Of a DNA stretch of 64,000 nucleotides, positions 8,264 through 18,542 are shown piece by piece. Position 1 is the stretch's first letter; the number at the start of each line of letters is the position of its first letter. The notes beneath the pieces were generated by a model, which made no database searches, was not told the origin of the DNA, and saw only the letters and a program-made list of their open reading frames with translations. The translations under genes and the position numbers were made by a program. Source of the DNA: Pectobacterium fontis (GTDB lineage: Bacteria; Pseudomonadota; Gammaproteobacteria; Enterobacterales; Enterobacteriaceae); the NCBI RefSeq assembly GCF_000803215.1, contig NZ_JSXC01000026.1:1-64000 (forward strand). Direction: 5' to 3'.

Positions 8264-10543
8264 ATGGATGAACAGCTAAAGCAAAGCGCCCTTGATTTCC
8301 ACCAGTATCCGATCCCCGGAAAAATTCAGGTTTCCCCGACGAAGCCGCTGGCGACGCAACGCGATCTGGCACTGGCGTATTCCCCTGGTGTCGCTGCACC
8401 CTGTCTGGAAATTGCAGAAGATCCGCTGGCCGCCTACAAATACACCGCACGCGGTAATCTGGTCGCGGTCATCTCTAACGGAACGGCTGTGCTGGGGCTG
8501 GGCAATATCGGCGCACTGGCCGGTAAGCCAGTCATGGAAGGTAAAGGCGTTCTGTTCAAAAAATTCTCCGGTGTTGATGTGTTCGATATCGAAGTCGACG
8601 AGTTGGATCCCGACAAGCTGATCGATGTGATCGCAGCGCTGGAGCCAACGTTCGGCGGTATCAATCTGGAAGACATCAAGGCACCAGAGTGCTTCTACAT
8701 CGAGAAGAAACTGCGTGAGCGCATGAAGATCCCTGTCTTCCATGACGATCAACATGGTACGGCGATCATCTGTACCGCCGCCGTGCTGAACGGTTTGCGT
8801 GTGGTAGAGAAGAACATTTCTGATGTGCGTCTGGTGGTGTCCGGCGCGGGTGCGGCGTCTATCGCCTGCCTGAATCTGCTGGTGGCGCTGGGGATGCAGA
8901 AGCACAACATCGTCGTGTGTGATTCGCGTGGCGTAATTTTCCATGGTCGTGATGAAAACATGGAAGAAACCAAAGCCGCGTATGCGATTGAAGATAATGG
9001 GGCGCGGAAGCTGGCTGATGTGATCCCGAACGCGGATATCTTCCTTGGCTGCTCTGGCCCCGGCGTCCTAACTCAGGACATGGTGAAAACCATGGCGCCG
9101 CGTCCATTGATCATGGCGTTGGCGAACCCAGAACCCGAAATCCTGCCGCCGCTGGCGAAAGCGGTGCGTCCTGATGCCATCATCTGTACTGGCCGTTCGG
9201 ATTATCCGAATCAGGTGAACAACGTACTGTGCTTCCCGTTCATTTTCCGTGGCGCACTGGACGTGGGTGCGACCACCATCAACGAAGAGATGAAGCTGGC
9301 TTGTGTTCACGCGATTGCTGATTTGGCGCTGGCGGAGCAGAGTGAAGTGGTGGCATCTGCGTATGGCGATCAGGATCTGTCATTCGGCCCGGAATACCTG
9401 ATTCCAAAACCGTTCGATCCACGCCTGATCATCAAGATCGCCCCGGCGGTCGCGAAGGCCGCAATGGACTCCAGTGTGGCGACGCGTCCGATCGAGGATT
9501 TCGATGCGTATATCGAAAAACTGACTCAGTTCGTTTACAAAACCAACCTATTCATGAAGCCGATCTTCTCACAGGCGCGTCAGCAGCCGAAGCGTGTGGT
9601 ATTCGCTGAAGGGGAAGATGCCCGTGTGCTGCATGCCACACAGGAACTGGTGACGCTGGGGTTAGCGTTCCCAATTCTGATTGGTCGCCCGAGTGTGATT
9701 GAGAAACGTCTGCAAAAATTGGGTCTGCAATTGACCATCGGCAAAGATTTTGAAGTGGTTAACAACGAATCGGATCCGCGTTTCAAAGAATACTGGAGCG
9801 AGTATTTCGAGATCATGAAACGCCGTGGCGTATCGCAGGAAAAAGCACAACGTGCGGTGATCGGTAATCCGACGTTGATCGGTTCTATCATGGTTCACCG
9901 TGGCGAGGCCGATGCGCTGATTTGCGGTACGATTGGCACGTATGAAGAGCACTTCGATGTGGTCGAAAAAGTGTTTGGTTACCGTGATGGCGTGCATACC
10001 GCGGGGGCGATGAACGCGTTGATGCTGCCAAGCGGCAACACGTTTATCGCCGATACCTACGTTAATGCCGATCCAACGCCGGAACAACTGGCGGAAATCA
10101 CGCTGATGGCGGCAGAAAGCGTACGCCGTTTCGGTATTGAGCCGAAAGTCGCACTGCTGTCGCATTCCAGCTTCGGGACTTCAGATTCTCCGACGGCGCG
10201 GAAAATGCGCGAGACGCTGGCGCTGGTCAACAAGCTGGCACCGGAACTGGAAATCGATGGTGAGATGCACGGTGATGCCGCGCTGGTGGAAGCCATTCGT
10301 CGCGATCAAATGCCAGACAGCCCGCTGAAAGGCTCGGCTAACATCCTGATTATGCCGAATATGGAAGCGGCGCGTATCAGCTATAACCTGCTGCGCGTTT
10401 CTTCCTCTGAAGGGGTGACGGTGGGGCCGGTACTGATGGGAATTTCAAAGCCGGTACATATCCTGACGCCGATTGCCTCTGTGCGCCGTATCGTGAACAT
10501 GGTGGCGCTGGCGGTAGTGGAAGCACAAACTCAGCCGCTGTAA
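8264..10543 (+). CDS. maeB: NADP-dependent malic enzyme with phosphotransacetylase-like domain
   Basis: A 759-residue cytoplasmic enzyme that decarboxylates malate to pyruvate with reduction of NADP. Residues 1 to about 420 are the malic-enzyme part ([25 protein letters not shown] with the nucleotide-binding loop). Residues about 430-759 resemble phosphotransacetylase ([25 protein letters not shown]) and are thought to be regulatory, sensing acetyl-CoA. Length and order match E. coli MaeB (759). The talA/tktB-maeB neighbourhood is also known in E. coli, so the sugar-acid locus appears inserted between maeB and talA. Transcribed alone, with a strong terminator after it. Confidence 0.97.
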   Translation: MDEQLKQSALDFHQYPIPGKIQVSPTKPLATQRDLALAYSPGVAAPCLEIAEDPLAAYKYTARGNLVAVISNGTAVLGLGNIGALAGKPVMEGKGVLFKKFSGVDVFDIEVDELDPDKLIDVIAALEPTFGGINLEDIKAPECFYIEKKLRERMKIPVFHDDQHGTAIICTAAVLNGLRVVEKNISDVRLVVSGAGAASIACLNLLVALGMQKHNIVVCDSRGVIFHGRDENMEETKAAYAIEDNGARKLADVIPNADIFLGCSGPGVLTQDMVKTMAPRPLIMALANPEPEILPPLAKAVRPDAIICTGRSDYPNQVNNVLCFPFIFRGALDVGATTINEEMKLACVHAIADLALAEQSEVVASAYGDQDLSFGPEYLIPKPFDPRLIIKIAPAVAKAAMDSSVATRPIEDFDAYIEKLTQFVYKTNLFMKPIFSQARQQPKRVVFAEGEDARVLHATQELVTLGLAFPILIGRPSVIEKRLQKLGLQLTIGKDFEVVNNESDPRFKEYWSEYFEIMKRRGVSQEKAQRAVIGNPTLIGSIMVHRGEADALICGTIGTYEEHFDVVEKVFGYRDGVHTAGAMNALMLPSGNTFIADTYVNADPTPEQLAEITLMAAESVRRFGIEPKVALLSHSSFGTSDSPTARKMRETLALVNKLAPELEIDGEMHGDAALVEAIRRDQMPDSPLKGSANILIMPNMEAARISYNLLRVSSSEGVTVGPVLMGISKPVHILTPIASVRRIVNMVALAVVEAQTQPL

Positions 10544-10565
10544 GGCATTTTTATCGATACAGACA

Positions 10566-10594
10566 AACCCAGCCGATTCATGGCTGGGTTTTTT
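10566..10594 (+). terminator. Intrinsic terminator of maeB
   Basis: A perfect 9-bp stem (AACCCAGCC/GGCTGGGTT) with a 7-base loop, running into a TTTTTT tract, 23 bases after the maeB stop. Confidence 0.88.
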
Positions 10595-10692
10595 ATTTGG
10601 CACAAATGAGCGTAGAACCAATATGAATCAATGGAATAATTTTGGTTTTATGCCATGATCCCGCCTTAAAATCTAACGAGCGACTATCGGCT

Positions 10693-11967
10693 ATGGCAAC
10701 ACGCGCAGTGAACGAAAATACCAGAGAGAAAAACGGTACGGAAAAGCGTCTTCCCTCGCTGTTTGGCGGGTCGATGATTATTGCAGGGACGATTATCGGT
10801 GCCGGGATGTTTTCCCTGCCGGTGGTGATGTCGGGGGCCTGGTTTTTTTGGTCATTTGCTGTGTTGGTGTTGACCTGGTTTTGCATGTATCACTCAGGAT
10901 TAATGATACTGGAAGCCAACCTGAATTATCCGACTGGCTCCAGCTTTGATACGCTGACCAAAGATCTGTTGGGTAAGCGCTGGAATATCGTTAATGGCAT
11001 ATCGATTGCCTTTGTCCTTTATATCCTGACCTACGCCTACATTTCGGCGAGCGGTTCAATTATTAGCCACACGCTTGCGGAGATGTCGATAAATTTCTCT
11101 GCCCGCCTCGGCGGCTTCCTGTTTGCGCTGTTTGTGGCGTTGACGGTGTGGTGGAGTACGGCGGCGGTGAGCCGCATGACCGCTTTTTTTCTGGCGGCGA
11201 AGGTTCTGACCTTCTTCATGACGTTTGGCAGCTTGCTGTGGAACGTTAAGCCCGTCGTTTTACTCAATGTTGCCGAAGAGACTCCGAGCTACCTTCCGTA
11301 CGTGCTGATGACGTTGCCTTTTTGCCTTGCATCTTTCGGCTTTCATGGCAATGTCCCTAGTCTGGTGAAGCATTATGGTCGTGAACCACAGATCATCAAA
11401 CGCTGTCTGTTTATTGGCAGTGTGTTGGCGCTGGTGATGTATGCCATCTGGCTGATTGGCACGATGGGAAACATCGCGCGTCCTGATTTTATCGGGATTG
11501 CCGAGCAGGGCGGAAATATTGATGTGTTGGTACAAACGCTAGGTGGGGTGTTGAACAGCCCTTATCTGGACGTGTTGCTGACCGTCTTTTCCAATTTTGC
11601 CGTCGCCTGTTCGTTTCTCGGGGTGACGCTGGGGCTGTTTGATTATCTGGCAGATTTACTGAAGTTTGACGATAGCCGAATGGGAAGGGCGAAAACGGCA
11701 CTGGTCACGTTTTCCCCGCCGATTATCGGGGGCCTGCTGTATCCGAACGGCTTTATTTACGCGATTGGCTTTGCCGGATTAGCCGCCACCGTATGGGCGG
11801 TGATTACGCCTGCGCTGCTGGCGCTGGCATCACGTCGCCGCTTTGGCAGCCCGCAGTTTCGTGTCCGTGGCGGCAACGCGATGATTGCGCTGGTGCTGCT
11901 CTTTGGTGTCAGCACCGCGCTGATACATATCCTTTCCAGCCTCGACTTGCTGCCGGTGTATCGCTGA
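10693..11967 (+). CDS. mtr: Tryptophan-specific permease
   Basis: A 424-residue inner-membrane proton symporter of the aromatic amino-acid (HAAAP) family with about eleven membrane segments. [33 protein letters not shown] and [16 protein letters not shown] track E. coli Mtr closely, much better than TyrP or TnaB. The N-terminus is about ten residues longer than in E. coli. The ATG at 10693 is preferred over the upstream in-frame ATG at 10642 because the extra 17 residues have no counterpart in the family. In E. coli mtr is controlled by TrpR and TyrR; I could not identify a convincing operator for either here. It is a single gene facing the convergent yaiI. Confidence 0.9.
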   Translation: MATRAVNENTREKNGTEKRLPSLFGGSMIIAGTIIGAGMFSLPVVMSGAWFFWSFAVLVLTWFCMYHSGLMILEANLNYPTGSSFDTLTKDLLGKRWNIVNGISIAFVLYILTYAYISASGSIISHTLAEMSINFSARLGGFLFALFVALTVWWSTAAVSRMTAFFLAAKVLTFFMTFGSLLWNVKPVVLLNVAEETPSYLPYVLMTLPFCLASFGFHGNVPSLVKHYGREPQIIKRCLFIGSVLALVMYAIWLIGTMGNIARPDFIGIAEQGGNIDVLVQTLGGVLNSPYLDVLLTVFSNFAVACSFLGVTLGLFDYLADLLKFDDSRMGRAKTALVTFSPPIIGGLLYPNGFIYAIGFAGLAATVWAVITPALLALASRRRFGSPQFRVRGGNAMIALVLLFGVSTALIHILSSLDLLPVYR

Positions 11968-12016
11968 GTGATGTTGACTCCTGCTTTGCCTGCTATGCAG
12001 ATGAGGCAGGGCGCGA

Positions 12017-12466
12017 TCACTTTTTGGCCTGCTGCAACCACTTGTCCAACTCGTTGGCGAATTGCTGGCGATCCCGCTGACTCAAGGCGCTGGGGCCACC
12101 GGTTTGTATCCCGCTGGCGCGCATGGTATCCATAAAATCCCGCATGTTCAGCCGTTCCCGAATGGTGTCCGGCGTATAGCGTTCCCCGCGCGGATTCAAC
12201 GCGACGCCGCCTTTTTCTATTACTTCCGATGCCAGTGGAATATCAGCGGTGATCACCAGATCGCCTGTTTCAACGCGGCGCACAATTTCATTGTCGGCGA
12301 CGTCAAAACCCGCGGGGACGCGCAGCGTGCGGATAAAACGCGACGGCGGCACTTTTATGGTTTGGTTGGCGACCAGCGTGACCTGCATTTGTGTGCGATC
12401 CGCCGCGCGAAATAGCACTTCTTTAATGACGTTAGGGCAGGCGTCGGCATCGACCCAAATCTGCAT
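12017..12466 (-). CDS. yaiI: YaiI/YqxD (UPF0178) family protein
   Basis: A 149-residue cytoplasmic protein of the UPF0178 family, distantly related to PIN-like nucleases. The conserved opening [14 protein letters not shown] has the acidic pair expected of a metal site, and [12 protein letters not shown] and LNPRGERY are family signatures. The function is not established. It lies 3 bases after the hemF stop on the same strand, so it is probably translated from the hemF transcript. Confidence 0.88.
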   Translation of the reverse strand: MQIWVDADACPNVIKEVLFRAADRTQMQVTLVANQTIKVPPSRFIRTLRVPAGFDVADNEIVRRVETGDLVITADIPLASEVIEKGGVALNPRGERYTPDTIRERLNMRDFMDTMRASGIQTGGPSALSQRDRQQFANELDKWLQQAKK

Positions 12467-12469
12467 GTT

Positions 12470-14010
<1,541 letters not shown>

Positions 14011-14075
14011 TGTGTGCAGCCCCGTTCCTCGGGGATGTTGTTTGAAAAGTGTTGCATCGTGCTACAGGCTTAGAT

Positions 14076-14094
14076 GATAATGAGTATCAATTAA
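14076..14094. promoter_or_regulatory. Fur box upstream of the FecI-type sigma gene
   Basis: GATAATGAGTATCAATTAA matches the 19-base Fur consensus (GATAATGATAATCATTATC) at 13 positions, the left half perfectly. It lies 37 bases before the sigma-factor start, so iron repression of the fecI-fecR pair is likely. Confidence 0.6.
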
Positions 14095-14130
14095 ACTATT
14101 CTCATCTGCTTTCTGCCTGTTGAAACCACT

Positions 14131-14652
14131 ATGACGCAGCTAACTTCTTTCTGGAGTGATTTTTACCAGACCCACCAAGGATGGCTGCGGGGATGGCTTT
14201 GTAAGAAAATGGGTTGTATTCATCAGGCCGATGATCTCACCCAGGACACCTTTCTAAAACTCCTGACGCTTGCCGATCCCTCCGCTATCCGACAACCAAA
14301 GGCTTATCTGATGGTGACGGCGAATCACGTCATGATCGATCAGTTTCGTAAGCGTAAACTCGAACAAGATGCGTTATCGGCGTTAGCGGTGCTGGTTGAT
14401 GGAGAAGAAGAGCACTCTGCGGAATACCGTGTTGCGATAAGCCAGCTTGTGGCGACAGCATTGCATATTTTGACCCATGAGTTGGATGAGAAGGTACAGC
14501 GGGCATTTATTATGGCGCGTGTGGAAGGGTACGATTACCGGACGATCGCTGAGGCGTTACAGGTGAGTGAAAGTAGCGTGAAGCAATATCTGGCGAAAGC
14601 GATGGTGCATTTCCACAGCCGGATTTTTTTCCAGGAACAGAATGAAGCGTAA
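14131..14652 (+). CDS. FecI-type extracytoplasmic-function sigma factor
   Basis: A 173-residue sigma-70 family protein with only regions 2 and 4. Region 2 holds HQADDLTQDTFLKLL and QPKAYLMVTANHVMIDQFRK; region 4 holds the helix-turn-helix YRTIAEALQVSESSVKQYL. Length and pattern match FecI-type factors that direct RNA polymerase to the promoter of a neighbouring TonB receptor gene. Its stop overlaps the FecR-type gene by 11 bases, which suggests translational coupling. A Fur box precedes it. The activating ligand is whatever the receptor at 15710 binds. Confidence 0.92.
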   Translation: MTQLTSFWSDFYQTHQGWLRGWLCKKMGCIHQADDLTQDTFLKLLTLADPSAIRQPKAYLMVTANHVMIDQFRKRKLEQDALSALAVLVDGEEEHSAEYRVAISQLVATALHILTHELDEKVQRAFIMARVEGYDYRTIAEALQVSESSVKQYLAKAMVHFHSRIFFQEQNEA

Positions 14653-15589
14653 CGCTGATTTTGCGCAAATTCAGCAGCAAGCCGCTGAATGGGTATTACG
14701 CTTCTCTGAGGTCGAGAAGGATAGCGAAGACGCCCAATTACTGCATAAGGAATGGCAGCAGTGGTGCCTGAGCGATGCCCGTCATCCTGTGGTTTATCAT
14801 CAGATGCAGCAACTATGGGCAAGCGCCGCCATCACGCCGGCTGCGACAGCGCGCAAATCAGGCGCATCCCGTTATGTTGCTCTGGCGATATTCATTGCGG
14901 GGGGCTGGCTGCTAAGCCAGTTGCCTTATACTTATTGGCTGGCCGATCAGCATACCGTGGCTGGTGAAGTTCGGCGTATCGTGCTGGATGACGGCAGTGG
15001 GCTGATACTGAACAGTAATTCGGCTGTGAATATTTCTTTTACTTCACAAAAACGAACGATCACGCTGCTACGTGGCGAAGTGTACGCGCAGGTTGCCAAA
15101 GATCCGTACAGCCGACCGTTTGTGATAGATAGTACACAGATAACGGCCCAGGCATTGGGCACCCGCTATAGCGTACGTGATACGGGGAAAGATACGCTGG
15201 TGAGCGTTGATGAATCACACGTTCGCGTGACGGCAAATGATAACTCTAATCTCCATCTTGACCTGAATGCTGGTCAACAGGTTGGGCTTGATCGTCTACA
15301 TATTACCCGTCCTGTGAGCGCATCGACAGAAGCAGGCTGGATTCACAACCAACTGGTATTTGAAAATGCACCGCTCATTCAGGTTGTCGATGAACTTTCC
15401 CGCCACTATTCAGGATTGATTTATCTGGATCCACGTCAGCGTCAGGCGCTGGAACACCTGCATTTTACTGGCGTTCTGCCATTGAATGATAGCCAGCAGG
15501 CGCTGGAGTTACTGAAACATTCCCTTCCCATCTCCGTCCGGCAGCCTTTCGGTTACCTTGTCTGGATTAGTGAAAATAAAAATCATTAA
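14642..15589 (+). CDS. FecR-type transmembrane anti-sigma regulator
   Basis: A 315-residue inner-membrane regulator. Residues 1-75 are cytoplasmic, including WVLRFSEVEKDSEDAQLLHKE (the DUF4880 region) and WQQWCLSDARHPVVY. One membrane segment spans about residues 78-98 (VALAIFIAGGWLLSQL). The rest is periplasmic, with the FecR domain (GEVRRIVLDDGSGLILNSNS) and a C-terminal STN-like module (LVFENAPLIQVVDELSRHY). In the family it senses ligand binding by the receptor's N-terminal domain and then lets the sigma factor act. It is coupled to the sigma gene and followed by the receptor after a 120-base gap with its own promoter-like region. Confidence 0.93.
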   Translation: MKRNADFAQIQQQAAEWVLRFSEVEKDSEDAQLLHKEWQQWCLSDARHPVVYHQMQQLWASAAITPAATARKSGASRYVALAIFIAGGWLLSQLPYTYWLADQHTVAGEVRRIVLDDGSGLILNSNSAVNISFTSQKRTITLLRGEVYAQVAKDPYSRPFVIDSTQITAQALGTRYSVRDTGKDTLVSVDESHVRVTANDNSNLHLDLNAGQQVGLDRLHITRPVSASTEAGWIHNQLVFENAPLIQVVDELSRHYSGLIYLDPRQRQALEHLHFTGVLPLNDSQQALELLKHSLPISVRQPFGYLVWISENKNH

Positions 15590-15624
15590 TAATCAATGAT
15601 AAAGGCAATAAATTAAATATAAAT

Positions 15625-15643
15625 GATAATTATTTTTATTTTC
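15625..15643. promoter_or_regulatory. Possible Fur box before the TonB receptor gene
   Basis: GATAATTATTTTTATTTTC matches the Fur consensus at about 14 of 19 positions in a very AT-rich stretch, so some agreement is expected by chance. It lies 67 bases before the receptor start, in the gap where a FecI-dependent promoter is expected. Confidence 0.45.
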
Positions 15644-15709
15644 TTCTGCCCGATTTTTGCTGAGCAACGTCTTCTCTCCTGAAAACATAAAATAATTCAG
15701 GATAAATTC

Positions 15710-18517
15710 ATGCGTAATTTTTTGGGGATGCGTAACACAATCTGGCCGACCACTCTGTTAACTCTGACGTTAAGCGGAGGGAGTCCAGCATTTGGCGCAG
15801 CGGCACCAGCACAATCAATACACCTTCCCGCACAGTCATTGGAAAAATCACTCACACAATTAGCGCGACAAACGGGCGCTAACTTTGGTGTTGATGGCAA
15901 ACTGGTGGCAGGAAAGCAAGCACCTGCGCTGGAAGGAAACTATACGGTGGCACAGGCTTTGGATCGGTTATTGAACAGCAATAATCTTTATGCCGAGCCG
16001 ACAGAAACCGGTAACGCTTTTATCATTCGCCCAAGGGCGAGTGTGCCCGCGGCGGATGATGCACAGACAAGCAATACGAGTGCAGAGAATCGTGGGGTAG
16101 AAAATGAAGGTCGCGGCGATGTGATTCTGGTGAAGGCGCAAATTACGCCGGGGCCAATGGAGATCGGTAGCCAGCAATTGTCTGCGGAGGAGATTGCGAA
16201 AAAGCCGACCGCGAATGGCAATATCACTGAGCTGCTGCGTACCAACCCGAACGTACAATTTTCGGAAACATCAAATAACAGTGAAACCCCCGGAGAGTTA
16301 GCACCGGATGTCGTCTCGTTTCACGGCGAAAAATTTTATAACAACAACTTTATGATCGACGGGATGTCGAACAACGATCGTCTGAACCCTGGGGTGAACG
16401 TCGGTGAGGTTGATTCGACTGCTAATGGGAATGCGGGTAATGATTTCCCTTCTGGTCATCCTGAATCCTTCTGGATAGACAGTAGCCTGATTGAGAGTGT
16501 ATCGGTTTACGACAGCAATGTGTCGGCTAAGTATGGTCAGTTCACCGGTGGGGTGATTGATGCCAAACTGAAAAAACCCTCGTTTACTGAGCCATCGGGT
16601 TCCGTATCTTACCGCACCACGCGCTCATCATGGGCTAAGTATCATATTGAGGAAAAAAAGGAAGCCTCGTTTAACACCGGCTCAACGCACAGTAGACAGC
16701 CTAAATTTAATAAGGATTTCTACAGTCTGAACGTCAGCCAGCCGCTGAGTGATAATGCGGCGCTGATGTTTGTTTATAACCGTAAAGAATCGAGCATCCC
16801 ATATTGGCATAATTATATGCAGAAATGGGAAGACCAATCGCGTGAATCGGAAAGCTATATGTTGCGTGGGGCGTGGGATGCGAATGAGAACAACCAGTTC
16901 AGTCTTTCATTCATGTATTCACCCCACACGGCGACGTATGTTCGCGCGAATTATAAAGACGCGAAATATACCAACGAGGGCGGCGGTACAAGTATTAATC
17001 TGGGATGGGATAACCAGAACGCTTTCGGTAAAGTCTCCACGAAGCTGATCGCGAAACAGAATGAAAATACGATCGCGAACGATAAAAAAGATGCCTATGT
17101 GTGGGGGCTCACGCCGAGTATTGACTGGCGATCGGGGGCAAACTCGGCAAATGAGGGGGGATATGGCACGATTAAAACCGAGCAGAAGGGAATTAACCTC
17201 AAACACGACTGGCAGCTCAATCCTCTCTCTGCATGGGGGATACAGCATCAGTTTGATTTTGGACTTGATGCGGATTTCTCTCAGGCAAGCTATCGTCGGA
17301 AAGACACTTCTTACAATTATGCCGTGTCAACCAGAAATACCGCCATTGTGTGCAACAGCGGCGATTCTGCCTGTATCAACGGTGAACAGTATCTCGGCCA
17401 ACGGGTGGTTTATGAAGCGTCTGATGTAAGCGTAGCCGCCAACACTTACGCGGTTTATTTACAGGATACGCTGACGGCTTCGCGTTTGACGATGGTACCC
17501 GGTGTTCGTGTGGATTATGACGATTACATGAAAAACATGAACATCTCACCGCGTTTTAGTACCAGTTATGACGTTTGGGGCGATCGTTCCACTGAGGTTT
17601 TCGGTGGGGTGAACCGTTACTATGCTGGCAATGTACTGGCCTATAAGCTGCGTGAAGCGCGTAAACAACCGTATACCGAATGTCGTGCCAATACGCTGAA
17701 TAGCAGGGGCGGATGTACCGTGCAATCAACGGATACAACCCCCGGTGATTGGGTTTTTGGTCGAACACTGAGCCAAACTAATTACCGATACACCTCTTTA
17801 AACACGCCCTACAGTGATGAGCTGAATCTCGGTGTGCAGCAGCGTATTTATGACACGGTGTGGGCGCTGAAATGGGTTCACCGTGAAGCGAAAGACCAGT
17901 TCTCTGCTGAACAAAATCAAACCACAAAAATCTATGAATTAACCAATAACGGAAAATCTGAATCCGATACGTTTAGTCTGGTGGTTAAACCCGTTTCCCC
18001 AATCGAGTGGAACTCTGCGATATTCAGTTGGACGGCGGGCGCGAATATTCATAAAAGTACTTCTTCAAATACAGACTATGACACCGAGGCCGATGTCGAT
18101 GGTTATATTCTCTACAACGGGAAAATGATCCGAGCAATTGATAAACCGGCAGATAACTTTAACCGTCCCTGGACAGCATTTGTTGAGCTGAATACTGAAA
18201 TACCGAATTGGCGTTTAGATTGGACTCAACGTTTGAGTTATACCGGCGGGTATAAAGCATCGACACTGACTGAAACGATTAATTGCCCGGATGATAACCG
18301 CTGTGCCGGATATGTTGGCGCTACTGATGTTTATGAAGAAGAACAGTATGGCAATAACATGCGCCTGGATTGGCGTGTGACGTATACCCAGCCATTAGGT
18401 AAACAAAATTTACAAGTGGGTGTAGATGTCCTCAATGTTCTGAATAAAGCCAACAAAACCGAAGCGAGTTATGGCTTAGGGCGTCAATTTTGGCTGGACG
18501 TGAAGTATTCGTGGTAA
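15710..18517 (+). CDS. TonB-dependent outer-membrane transducer receptor with STN domain
   Basis: A 935-residue outer-membrane receptor. A signal peptide runs to about residue 30 (TLTLSGGSPAFGA). Residues about 33-110 are a secretin/TonB short N-terminal domain (LEKSLTQLARQTGANFGVDG, VAQALDRLLNSNNLY), the module that talks to FecR. A TonB box is probably DVILVKA near 140, then the plug (AEEIAKKPTANGNITELL) and a 22-strand barrel ending in the aromatic FWLDVKYSW. The two Cys pairs near residues 545-553 and 655-665 suggest disulphide-bonded loops. The receptor is followed by an M16 protease and a YddA-like ABC protein, the arrangement of protease-associated import systems such as E. coli yddB-pqqL-yddA. 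The ligand is therefore more likely a protein or peptide than a small siderophore, but this is inference. Confidence 0.92.
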   Translation: MRNFLGMRNTIWPTTLLTLTLSGGSPAFGAAAPAQSIHLPAQSLEKSLTQLARQTGANFGVDGKLVAGKQAPALEGNYTVAQALDRLLNSNNLYAEPTETGNAFIIRPRASVPAADDAQTSNTSAENRGVENEGRGDVILVKAQITPGPMEIGSQQLSAEEIAKKPTANGNITELLRTNPNVQFSETSNNSETPGELAPDVVSFHGEKFYNNNFMIDGMSNNDRLNPGVNVGEVDSTANGNAGNDFPSGHPESFWIDSSLIESVSVYDSNVSAKYGQFTGGVIDAKLKKPSFTEPSGSVSYRTTRSSWAKYHIEEKKEASFNTGSTHSRQPKFNKDFYSLNVSQPLSDNAALMFVYNRKESSIPYWHNYMQKWEDQSRESESYMLRGAWDANENNQFSLSFMYSPHTATYVRANYKDAKYTNEGGGTSINLGWDNQNAFGKVSTKLIAKQNENTIANDKKDAYVWGLTPSIDWRSGANSANEGGYGTIKTEQKGINLKHDWQLNPLSAWGIQHQFDFGLDADFSQASYRRKDTSYNYAVSTRNTAIVCNSGDSACINGEQYLGQRVVYEASDVSVAANTYAVYLQDTLTASRLTMVPGVRVDYDDYMKNMNISPRFSTSYDVWGDRSTEVFGGVNRYYAGNVLAYKLREARKQPYTECRANTLNSRGGCTVQSTDTTPGDWVFGRTLSQTNYRYTSLNTPYSDELNLGVQQRIYDTVWALKWVHREAKDQFSAEQNQTTKIYELTNNGKSESDTFSLVVKPVSPIEWNSAIFSWTAGANIHKSTSSNTDYDTEADVDGYILYNGKMIRAIDKPADNFNRPWTAFVELNTEIPNWRLDWTQRLSYTGGYKASTLTETINCPDDNRCAGYVGATDVYEEEQYGNNMRLDWRVTYTQPLGKQNLQVGVDVLNVLNKANKTEASYGLGRQFWLDVKYSW

Positions 18518-18542
18518 GTGATAAAAAGAATAAAGGGCAGTG